A DNA stretch of 64,000 nucleotides. It comes from Kiritimatiellia bacterium. Its GTDB lineage: Bacteria > Verrucomicrobiota > Kiritimatiellia > JAFGHX01. Position 1 is the stretch's first letter, and each line of letters begins with the position of its first letter. The position numbers were made by a program, and so were the translations under genes. This document shows positions 43,428 to 51,493 of this stretch, one piece after another. The notes beneath the pieces are model-generated. The model had not been told where the DNA came from and made no database searches. It saw nothing but the letters and a program-made list of their open reading frames with translations. The stretch lies in assembly GCA_016929905.1 (NCBI GenBank), contig JAFGHX010000259.1, forward strand, positions 31,645 to 95,644, given 5' to 3'.

Positions 43428-46400
43428 CTACTCCCAGCTCTTCGCGTAATCCGTGGCCGGCAGCGCCTGCAGCGCGACCTCGTTGTTTCCTTCATAGATC
43501 TCCGGCACCCGGTTCGCCGGGTCCAGCACCAGGCGCCAGCCGTTGCCCGGGGCAGCCGGCAAGGCGATCCGGAATTCCTTCCGTTTGGGCATGAGGTCGG
43601 ACGGTGCCGCCAGGCTGCCGAGCGATTGGCTTGTCAGCATGTTATTGCGCGCGTCGACGATGCCGACGACAGCGTCCGCCACGTCGGCCGAGCCGATGTT
43701 GTGGACCGTGCCTTTCAAGGTGTTGCCGTCGATGGTCACCTCGCGCGCGGCGATGGCCAGGTCCGGCCGGGTGTAGACGGGATCCAGCTTCTTCTCCTGC
43801 CGGAATTCGACGACCGTTACGGTCTTGGGCGGAAGCGAGAGCGAGACCCTGTCCGCGCGCGTGATTTCAAGCGTCTCCTGCCGCGCGGGCTCGTCCATGC
43901 TCTGATCGCCGTCGGCGTCCGGGCCGACCGTCAGCCGATAAACGCCATGTTCCAATGCCCAGATCCGCATCTTGCCGGTCAGGGGCGCGTCGGCGAAGTT
44001 GTAGAGCAGCGTCTTCAACCCGTCGCGCCGGTTTTTCAGCACGAGCGCCGCGTAGTCCGTGCCGAACCCCTCCCAACTCACGGCGTGGGTGGGGTTGAAC
44101 TTGTTGCGCTTGCACATGCCGCTCAGGTAGGCACGCGCCGGGTGTGTCTGCAGCTCGCCCAGAAAGACGCGGTCGGTATACTGCTCCGTCGTGGTATACA
44201 TGTCCGGGAAGCGGCGCGCGTCCATGATCGTGTCGATCGACGCATGCCAGTTGCGCTGGCCGCCGATCATGCGCTTGGTCAGTGGGGTCGGGTCGCCCCG
44301 GATCAGCAGCGCCGCGGCTGGCTCCTGGTCCGCAAGCTTGGCGAGCGTTGCCGGCTCGAGCGCGTCGAGCGCACCGAGCGAGCAGGCGTCGGGCAGGAAG
44401 GAATTGGCGGGGTAGGGGGCTTTGCCCTGCCGGTAGTAGTGAAGGAACGGTTCGATGTAGCGGCTGTCGCCCGTGAGCGCGTGGAGCCAGGTGAAGACAC
44501 AGGCTTGGGAGCGGTAGCCGCCGCTCAGAGGCCGGTCCTTTTCGAACTGCGTCACCTTGCCCGTTCGCACGTCGACGCCCGTTGCCCATTGGCCGGGCTT
44601 CTGGTAGCGAAGCCAGGTGTCGGCCCATTCGCGGATGGGCTTGAGGATCCGCGGGCTGCGGTTGTAGTCCGCCGCCTGCAGCGCGGCGTGCCACATGAGC
44701 GGGCTGGAATGCGCGTCCTGCGCCGGTTTACGCGGTTCGCGCACGTCGACGGCGCCGATGCGCTGATGGTCCGGGATGTGGCGGCGCCCGTCTTCGGTCA
44801 CGATCGTTGCCCGCTCCATGCTGCGCGCGCTGGCCAGGCAGCGTTCCCAGTAGATGGGATCGCCATAGAACCAGCGTGCCATCAGTGCGAGGTGGTTCAC
44901 GCCTTCCTCATAGGCGTGCAGCGCGTCCGTCACCTTCTTGTTCAGCCCTTCGTCGAGATTCTCTTTGTCCGCCAGCTCGGCAAGCCGGCGGCAGCCGTCC
45001 ACGACTTTCGCGGCGACGCCGTCGGTCTCGAAGAACGGCATGTCGGCGAACTGCTGATAGAAATCGGTGTCGTCCTGCACGCCGACGCCGATCTCGCCGG
45101 TCGGGACCATGCGGTTGTCCATCCACCACTCGGCCATGCGCCGGAATTCGAGCCACGCCATGCGCGGGTACCAGGCCCAGGCCGGCACGCCGGCCGGCGG
45201 TTCGGGCGGGCGTGGCACCTCGACGAAATCGGTGATGTGCCGGACATAGACCCACTCCCGGTACTGCCGCGCGATGTCGTCGGTCGGGTCCAGCGCGTGG
45301 CACTGGTCGATCGTCATGAACAGTTCCGGACAGTGCCTGCCGTACTGGCTGTCGAAGAATTCCTGGCGCGACGTATTGCGTTTGTAGTTGCCCCACGGGC
45401 GGGGTTCGGACATGGGGGCAAACAGCGTCTTCAGCACCAGCTTGCGCCACGCCAGCGCTTCGGGCAAGGCTTTCGCCCGGTCGGCGAACGTGAGCAGGAA
45501 CGCCGGCGCGCCGCCGCCGGGCCCGGCGAGCTGCAGATCGGCGTCGCTGCCCAGCGTCAGCCACAGGCGGCTGTCCTTGAGCAGGACCTGGTCCGGGATA
45601 TCGACCGCCAGCCGGTACCGGCCCGGCCCGCGGGCGGCGAACGGCAGCCAGCACAGATCGAGGCGCGGGTTCAAGGGGTCCTGTACGACGAGCGTGAGCG
45701 CGAACGGGCCCTGCGGGCCCGTGATCTCGGCCTCCAACGCGAGGTCGGTCAGCCCCGTTTCACTTTCGCGGGGCGGGCCGACCAGATGCACCATCTGGCC
45801 GGCGGCGAGCCGGAGCGGCACGCCGCCGTTTCCGTTGGCAGGCGCTATGGCTTCAACGCGATGTTCGTCCCCGCGATACCGCTCCCGCATGGCCCGGTCG
45901 ATATTGTCCGGCGCGGCCTCGCGCAGGACGCATTCGAGCGCGGCGCCCTTCCTGCCGGCGTTCGTCCAGGCGGCGCCGCCGCGCAAGGCCCCGTCGTTCC
46001 CGTTCCCCGAACGGTCCTTGGCGGAGGCGCCGTCGGCTTCGTCGAAGTTCCAGTACCCGCGCAACCCCTGCGCCAGCGTCGACGGCCGGCCGGTGCCGGT
46101 CAACTCGCCGTTTGTCCGGGCCGCCAGGTGCCGGACCTCGTCCGCGCTCAGCGCGCGGGCATAGACGCAGACCTCGTCGATCACGCCTTCGAAAAGCGCG
46201 TCGTCGCCGGACAACCGGCCGATGGAAAGCGGCGCGTCGCTCTTCTCGAGTGCGCCCATCTCCGGGTCGGTCGTCTTTTCCTCGCCGTCAACATAGAGGC
46301 GGCCCGTCGTCCCGTCGACGACGCCGGCCACGTGGTGCCAGCCGGTGTCGAGATCCACCTGCTCCGCATAGGCCGAATCGCCGCTGCTGCGCAGAACCAG

Positions 46401-47165
46401 CTTGTTCGCACCCGGCTGATACTCCAACGCGTAGCCGGCGCGCGACTTGCGGTTCGGCTTCTGGGAGACGATCGCCGCGTAGCGGTCCCGGCCGGGATCG
46501 GCTATCCGGATCCAGGCGGCGATCGTGACCGCGCCGGTGATCCGCAGACTCTCGGCGTCGGGCACCTTCACGTAGCTGTTCTCTTTTGGGCGGGGCAGCG
46601 CGACCGTTCCGGCTTTCGGAACCCACAATGCCGCCGGTCGCCGCGCCGGCCCGTTCCGGTCGATACGGTAGAAGGCGACATCCGCGATGGATCCGCCCGT
46701 GGTCTTGAAGAAGCTGACTTTCCGCGCCTTCACGCGGGCATCCAGACAGACGGTTGCCGGGCCGCCCTTCTCGAACGTGCAGATCCGGCGCCCCCCGCCC
46801 GTCAGATCCGTCGCGTCCGCCGCCATCTCGGTGGCGGCTCCGCCGCGCAGCACGACGGCATCGACCCCTTCGTTATCCCCGAGCGTGATGTGCAAGCCGT
46901 CGTTGCCGTTGTACTTGAAGTTGATGCCCGCACCCACGCCCCGGCGCGGATACTCCGCCTGCCGGCCGCTGTAGTCCAGGCTGTGCAGCGTGCCGTCGAC
47001 CGGTGTGCCCACGAACGCGGTCAGGACCCGGCAGTCGGTCACGGGCACCTTCTTCACGCTCAGCGCCGAACCGGGCTCGATCGGAATTCCTGCCGTCGCG
47101 CCGGCCAGCACCGCCCGGTGAGCCGCATGCAGACAGACGCCGGCGAATAGGATGGCTCTTCTCAT
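43428..47165 (-). CDS. Giant secreted protein with LamG domain (family copy B)
   Basis: 1245 aa from the ATG at 47165, with GAGGGGG upstream. A short signal sequence (about 1-21) precedes the shared beta-sandwich (SVKKVPVTDCRVLTAF). A LamG/concanavalin-like domain follows at about residues 200-350 (AVTIAAWIRI, GWHHVAGVVDGTTGRLYVDG, GVIDEVCVYARALSADEV), inserted between the beta-sandwich and the helical core. The core and CARDB-like C-terminus then match copies A and C, with PTGEIGVGVQDDTDFYQQ and NPTHAVSWEGFGTDY conserved. The LamG insertion replaces the CBM9-like domain of copy A as the likely glycan-binding part. The function is probably in carbohydrate breakdown and is not established. Confidence 0.8.
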   Translation of the reverse strand: MRRAILFAGVCLHAAHRAVLAGATAGIPIEPGSALSVKKVPVTDCRVLTAFVGTPVDGTLHSLDYSGRQAEYPRRGVGAGINFKYNGNDGLHITLGDNEGVDAVVLRGGAATEMAADATDLTGGGRRICTFEKGGPATVCLDARVKARKVSFFKTTGGSIADVAFYRIDRNGPARRPAALWVPKAGTVALPRPKENSYVKVPDAESLRITGAVTIAAWIRIADPGRDRYAAIVSQKPNRKSRAGYALEYQPGANKLVLRSSGDSAYAEQVDLDTGWHHVAGVVDGTTGRLYVDGEEKTTDPEMGALEKSDAPLSIGRLSGDDALFEGVIDEVCVYARALSADEVRHLAARTNGELTGTGRPSTLAQGLRGYWNFDEADGASAKDRSGNGNDGALRGGAAWTNAGRKGAALECVLREAAPDNIDRAMRERYRGDEHRVEAIAPANGNGGVPLRLAAGQMVHLVGPPRESETGLTDLALEAEITGPQGPFALTLVVQDPLNPRLDLCWLPFAARGPGRYRLAVDIPDQVLLKDSRLWLTLGSDADLQLAGPGGGAPAFLLTFADRAKALPEALAWRKLVLKTLFAPMSEPRPWGNYKRNTSRQEFFDSQYGRHCPELFMTIDQCHALDPTDDIARQYREWVYVRHITDFVEVPRPPEPPAGVPAWAWYPRMAWLEFRRMAEWWMDNRMVPTGEIGVGVQDDTDFYQQFADMPFFETDGVAAKVVDGCRRLAELADKENLDEGLNKKVTDALHAYEEGVNHLALMARWFYGDPIYWERCLASARSMERATIVTEDGRRHIPDHQRIGAVDVREPRKPAQDAHSSPLMWHAALQAADYNRSPRILKPIREWADTWLRYQKPGQWATGVDVRTGKVTQFEKDRPLSGGYRSQACVFTWLHALTGDSRYIEPFLHYYRQGKAPYPANSFLPDACSLGALDALEPATLAKLADQEPAAALLIRGDPTPLTKRMIGGQRNWHASIDTIMDARRFPDMYTTTEQYTDRVFLGELQTHPARAYLSGMCKRNKFNPTHAVSWEGFGTDYAALVLKNRRDGLKTLLYNFADAPLTGKMRIWALEHGVYRLTVGPDADGDQSMDEPARQETLEITRADRVSLSLPPKTVTVVEFRQEKKLDPVYTRPDLAIAAREVTIDGNTLKGTVHNIGSADVADAVVGIVDARNNMLTSQSLGSLAAPSDLMPKRKEFRIALPAAPGNGWRLVLDPANRVPEIYEGNNEVALQALPATDYAKSWE

Positions 47166-47180
47166 GATGTGCCCCCTCAC

Positions 47181-47199
47181 CATTGACGATTGACGATTG
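47181..47199 (-). repeat. 7-nt tandem repeat before the copy B start
   Basis: On the minus strand GTCAATC-type units are repeated 2.7 times, ending 15 bp before the start codon at 47165. The unit is the same as at 3623-3657. Confidence 0.75.
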
Positions 47200-47229
47200 C
47201 GGTCCCGCGGCCCGGGGCGGACGCACGCG

Positions 47230-50200
47230 CTACGGCATGGCGAGCGCCACGGTACGGATCGCGGTTGGTGTTTCATCTAACGCGAGAGAGTGTGCCGTGT
47301 CGGGGAGGGGTACCTCGTTGTTGCCCTCATAGATCTCCGCAAGCCGGTTGTCCGGGTCAAGCTTCAAGGTCCAGCCGTCCGCCGGCTCGGAGGGCAGCGC
47401 CAGTGCGAAGGCGAGCCGTACGGGCCGCAGCGCGGTGGGCGCGGCGAGCCGGCCGACCGTTTTGCGCACGACGACCCGGCCGTTCGCGTCTACGATGCCG
47501 GCCTCGACCTCCCCGGCGGCCGAGGCGCCGATGTTGTGCGCGACGCCCGTGACGGAGCGGCCGCGCCGCCTGACGTCGCGCGCGGCAATGGCGAGGTCCG
47601 GCCGTGTGAAGATCGGCTCGAGCCGTTCCAGTTGCCGGATGACGACCGTCGTCACGGCATGCGGCTCGAGTTCGAGCGGGATGTCGTCGGCTTTCGCCAG
47701 GGTCAGGACCCGCGAGAAGCCCGCGGCATCGGACCGCGTGTCCCGGTCCCGGTCGAGGCCGACCGTGACCTTGTAGCGGCCATGCTCGAGCCGCCACACG
47801 CGCATGCGGCCTTTCACGGGCCTGTCGGCGAAGCTGTACACCAGCGCCTCGAACCGATCGCGCCGGTTCTCGAGTACAAGCGCTCCGTACTCCGTGCCGA
47901 ACCCCTCCCAGCTCACGGCATGGGTCGGGTTGAACTTGTTCCGCTTGCAATACCCGCCCAACATGCATTGTGCGGCGGACGCCAACAGGTCGCCCAGCAG
48001 GATGCGGTCCGCGTACTGGTGCGTGGTCGTGTACATGTCCGGCCAGCGCCGTGCGTCGCAGAACGAGTCGATCGCCTGCTCCCACTTGCGCTGGCCGCCG
48101 ATCACGGTCTTGATCAGGCCGGCCGGATCCCGGCGCCAATAGAGTGCGGCGGCCGTGCAGCGTTCAATCAGCCTGTCGCGGGTTGCGGGGGCGAGTTCGT
48201 CCAGCATGCCGGCCGCCAGCGCGTCGGCGAAATAGCCGGGATAGGCGGCGAACCCGCGCTGATGATAGGCGAGGAACGGCCTTGCGTAGGGCTCGGCGCC
48301 CGTCAACGCGTGCAGCCACAGAAACGTCGATGCCTGCCCGTAGCCGGCCGTCAGCGGCGGCTTGTTCTCCTGCCACGCGAGCACGTCGCCCGTGCCCACA
48401 TCGATGGCGATCGGGTTCCTGTCCCGCTCGACATGCCGGACCCAGCCGTCCGCCCATTGCCGCACGAGCTCGAGAATGCGCGGATGGCGGTTGTACTCCG
48501 CGACCTCCAGCGCGGGATGCCAGAGCAGCGCGCTGTCGGCGCGCTCGGTTTTCGGCGCCGGCGGCCGGCTCAGGTTTCGGATGCCGATCGCGCCGCTGTC
48601 CGGAAAGTGCCGGCGCCCATCCTCGCTGCGCACGGTGAGCTTCTCGAGCTGGCGCGCGGATTCCATGCACCGTTCGAGGTAGAGCGGATCGCCATAGAAC
48701 CAACGCGCCAGCAGGGCACGGTGGTTCAGGCCGTCCTCGTAGGCATAGGACGCCTGAGTCGTGTGCCGGTTGAGCCCGTCTTGCAGGCCGTGCTCCTCGA
48801 TGAACTCGGCCAGTCGCGCGCCGGCCGCCATCGCCTGCGCCGCCACGCCGTCCGTCTCGAAGAGGGGCAGATCCGTCATCTGCTGGTACAGGTCCGTATC
48901 GTCGCCGATCATGCTGCCGAATTCGCCCGTCGGCACGAGTCGCTCGTCTATCCACCATTTCGCGATGCGCCGCGCTTCCAGCCAGGCCAGCCGCGGGTAC
49001 CACGCCCAGGCCGGAACGCCCGGCGGCGGGGCAGGGGGCGGCTCGACTCGCGACAGCTTGTCCAGATTCCGCAGGAACACCCATTCCCGATACTGACGCA
49101 CCGTCTCGTCGGCCGGCGCCAGGGCATGGCACTGGTCGATCGTCATGAACAGCTCCGGGCATTGCGCGGCGTACTCGTCCAGCGCGTAGAACTCCGCCCG
49201 GCTCTGGCGGCGGTAGTTGCCCCAGGGCCGCGGCTCGCTCAGCGTGCTGAACAGCTCCTTGAGCAGCAGCTTGCGCCAGGCGAGCGCTTCGGGCAGGGCG
49301 TCCGCCGGCGGTACGACCTGCAGGCTCAGCAGCGGCTGCCCGTCGCGCGGGGAAGAGAGCCGCACATCCCGATCGAACACCAAGGTGAGCCAGACGCGGT
49401 TCTCTTCGAGCAGGATCTGGCCGGTGAAATCGAGCACGAACCGGAACCGGCCGGGCCGAGCCGCGGCGAACCGCACGTACGCGACGTCCCGGCGCGGATT
49501 CAGGGGGTCTTGAACCGCGACGTCGAAGATGAGCGGGCCTTTGCCCCCTTCCACAACCATGTCGCAGAACAGGGCCGAAAGGCCGAGCCGGGCTCGGACC
49601 GGCGCGCCCAGGAAATGGACGGGTTGCCGGTTGCGGACGGAGAGGACCGTACCCGGGCCGGTGCCGGGCGCAATTGCCACAATGCGGGGGGGCACGGCGT
49701 CGCCGTAGCGCTCCTGCATGGCGGCACGTATGTTGGACGGGTCGAGCGGGCGCCCCGGCTCCGGCTCGGGCAGCGTCACCTCCCGCTCCACCACATGCCA
49801 CGCCTGCCACCCGCGCGGGGGCGCGGGCATCGCCGCCATGCGATAGAAGGCCGCATCGGCGATCGCGCCGCGTTCGATATCGAAGAAACTCGCGCGGCTC
49901 ACCAACCGCCGCCGGTCGAACAGGCCGACCGCCAGCTTTCCGGCCCCGTCAAGGCGGAGTATGGGGCGGTCGTCCTCCGGCTCGGTGAGCGTGGCGCAAT
50001 CGGCATACAGCTTGGCACGCGCGCCGCCGCGCAGGATCAGCGCGTCGACGCCGTCCCGGTCGGCCAGCGTGATGTGCGCGCCGTCATTACCGTTGAACCC
50101 GTAGCGGACTTGGCGCAGGCGGTGGGGCGCGTATTCCGAGACATGCCCGCTGTAGTCCCGGCTCCGTGTTGTGCCGTCGACCAGCCGGCCGCAGAACCCG

Positions 50201-51135
50201 CGCACGACGCGGCCCTCGCAGACCGGCACCTTCTTCACGGTCAGAATCGCATCGGTGTCCGGCTGTATCGGGATCCCGGGCACCAGCCGGCCGGGCAGAT
50301 GCCACGCCCGGATCGCGTTCCAGGCCGCCGGCCCGCCGAAGCCTACGAGCGCGGCTGTCGAAACCATGGCAACCGTCGTCTTCACCTTCGCCCACAGCAT
50401 CATGCGCGCGACTGCGTCCGCCGCCGCCGCGACTGCCGCCGGGAGTTCCGCGCTGCCGGCCAGACCCGTCATGGCCGCACTGTGACAGGCCGCGGCCAGG
50501 CCTGCGGACGCCGCTTCCGCGCTTTCCGCCGCGAGCTGCCCGGCGAGCGCCGCACCGGACAGCACGACCCCTTTCTTCGACAGCAGCCGTTTCATCTTCT
50601 TCAGCGCGTACGAGATCCGGAACCGCGCGGCATCTTCGCTGCAGCCGAGCAGCGCCGCCACCTCCGGCTGCGTCTTGCCCTCGAGGAAATGCAGAACCAC
50701 CGCGTCCTGCTGTTTCGGACGCAACGCGCCGATCGCCTCCTGCAGGCAGGCCCGGATCTCCCCCAGCCGCAACCTGTCCGCCGCGGCTGGCGCGGGTTCG
50801 GCCATGGCCAGCGCTGCCAGCTCTCGCCGCCTCCGTCTTGCTTCCGCTCGTTTCATATGGTTCACCACCGAGAGCGCCGTCCGAAACAGCCAACTCGCCA
50901 GCGAGCCGCGCTTGCGTATGCTCCGCGCCTTGCGCGCCAGTACCACGAATACCGCCTGCGTCGCATCTTCCGCCAGGTGCCGGTCCCCGCGCAACGCGCG
51001 CAGACACGTGCCGTAGACCAGGCCGGAATGGCGTTCCACCAGCACGCGAAACGCGTCTTCCGCCTGCTCCGCAAGGAACTGCGCAAGCAAATCGGCGTCG
51101 CTTGCGCCTCCGTCATGCCTGTCGGAAAACTCCAT
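47230..51135 (-). CDS. ECF sigma factor fused through a membrane segment to the giant extracytoplasmic domain (copy C)
   Basis: 1301 aa in one open frame. Residues about 12-95 are sigma region 2 (AFRVLVERHSGLVYGTCLRAL, LAEDATQAVFVVLARKA), and about 130-183 are region 4 (LRPKQQDAVVLHFLEGKTQPEVAALLG). An Ala-rich linker (185-245) follows, then one hydrophobic segment (VKTTVAMVSTAALVGFGG, 251-268). From about 296 (LTVKKVPVCEGRVV) the protein matches copies A and B through the toroid-like core to the CARDB-like end. The shared acidic clusters are kept (PTGEFGSMIGDDTDLYQQ). The sigma part would be cytoplasmic and the rest outside the inner membrane. It is first in the codirectional cluster, so it may sense the polysaccharide or its fragments and switch on the genes behind it. 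Confidence 0.88.
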   Translation of the reverse strand: MEFSDRHDGGASDADLLAQFLAEQAEDAFRVLVERHSGLVYGTCLRALRGDRHLAEDATQAVFVVLARKARSIRKRGSLASWLFRTALSVVNHMKRAEARRRRRELAALAMAEPAPAAADRLRLGEIRACLQEAIGALRPKQQDAVVLHFLEGKTQPEVAALLGCSEDAARFRISYALKKMKRLLSKKGVVLSGAALAGQLAAESAEAASAGLAAACHSAAMTGLAGSAELPAAVAAAADAVARMMLWAKVKTTVAMVSTAALVGFGGPAAWNAIRAWHLPGRLVPGIPIQPDTDAILTVKKVPVCEGRVVRGFCGRLVDGTTRSRDYSGHVSEYAPHRLRQVRYGFNGNDGAHITLADRDGVDALILRGGARAKLYADCATLTEPEDDRPILRLDGAGKLAVGLFDRRRLVSRASFFDIERGAIADAAFYRMAAMPAPPRGWQAWHVVEREVTLPEPEPGRPLDPSNIRAAMQERYGDAVPPRIVAIAPGTGPGTVLSVRNRQPVHFLGAPVRARLGLSALFCDMVVEGGKGPLIFDVAVQDPLNPRRDVAYVRFAAARPGRFRFVLDFTGQILLEENRVWLTLVFDRDVRLSSPRDGQPLLSLQVVPPADALPEALAWRKLLLKELFSTLSEPRPWGNYRRQSRAEFYALDEYAAQCPELFMTIDQCHALAPADETVRQYREWVFLRNLDKLSRVEPPPAPPPGVPAWAWYPRLAWLEARRIAKWWIDERLVPTGEFGSMIGDDTDLYQQMTDLPLFETDGVAAQAMAAGARLAEFIEEHGLQDGLNRHTTQASYAYEDGLNHRALLARWFYGDPLYLERCMESARQLEKLTVRSEDGRRHFPDSGAIGIRNLSRPPAPKTERADSALLWHPALEVAEYNRHPRILELVRQWADGWVRHVERDRNPIAIDVGTGDVLAWQENKPPLTAGYGQASTFLWLHALTGAEPYARPFLAYHQRGFAAYPGYFADALAAGMLDELAPATRDRLIERCTAAALYWRRDPAGLIKTVIGGQRKWEQAIDSFCDARRWPDMYTTTHQYADRILLGDLLASAAQCMLGGYCKRNKFNPTHAVSWEGFGTEYGALVLENRRDRFEALVYSFADRPVKGRMRVWRLEHGRYKVTVGLDRDRDTRSDAAGFSRVLTLAKADDIPLELEPHAVTTVVIRQLERLEPIFTRPDLAIAARDVRRRGRSVTGVAHNIGASAAGEVEAGIVDANGRVVVRKTVGRLAAPTALRPVRLAFALALPSEPADGWTLKLDPDNRLAEIYEGNNEVPLPDTAHSLALDETPTAIRTVALAMP

Positions 51136-51493
51136 GATTTGACGCTCTTCTACTTATATAGAGCCCGTCGGAACCGCGAACCGATGAAAAATTGTCGGAA
51201 AGATTCGGGCCTATTCTGGCCGGAAAAGGCGGCCAGGACAAGCCCCGCTTGAATGCCGCCTGCGCCCGGCCGGTCTGCTTCGGCCGGGTTGCCCCTGAAC
51301 AGCGGCCGTCCGGGCGGGCCCGGGTGGAACCGGACGTGCCGGAATTCATTTGTCGCCGTCTTTGTTGCGCCATTGGCAGACAGGCTGTAATCTTTGTCGG
51401 AAACGGCGGGCGAGTGCCGTCGGCTCGGTCTGGATATGCCGCAAGACGATTGCCCCGCACCGCGTCCAGTCGACCGCCCAGGGAACGGATCCA
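51136..51493. other. Divergent intergenic region
   Basis: 358 bp between the sigma-fusion gene and the plus-strand glycosidase-like gene. A small AT-rich patch with TATATA (51155-51160) is placed suitably for a minus-strand -10, but no acceptable -35 lies 16-18 bp upstream. I see no clear operator, hairpin or gene. The region must hold the promoters of two divergent units. Confidence 0.5.

Noticed and set aside
51155..51183. Sigma-70 promoter for the sigma-fusion gene
   Set aside because: TATATA is present but the region 16-18 bp upstream (CGGTTC) does not resemble a -35.
42183..51252. Very long open frames antisense to the giant secreted proteins
   Set aside because: They mirror codon bias of the minus-strand genes in GC-rich DNA and show no domain, signal peptide or conserved motif.
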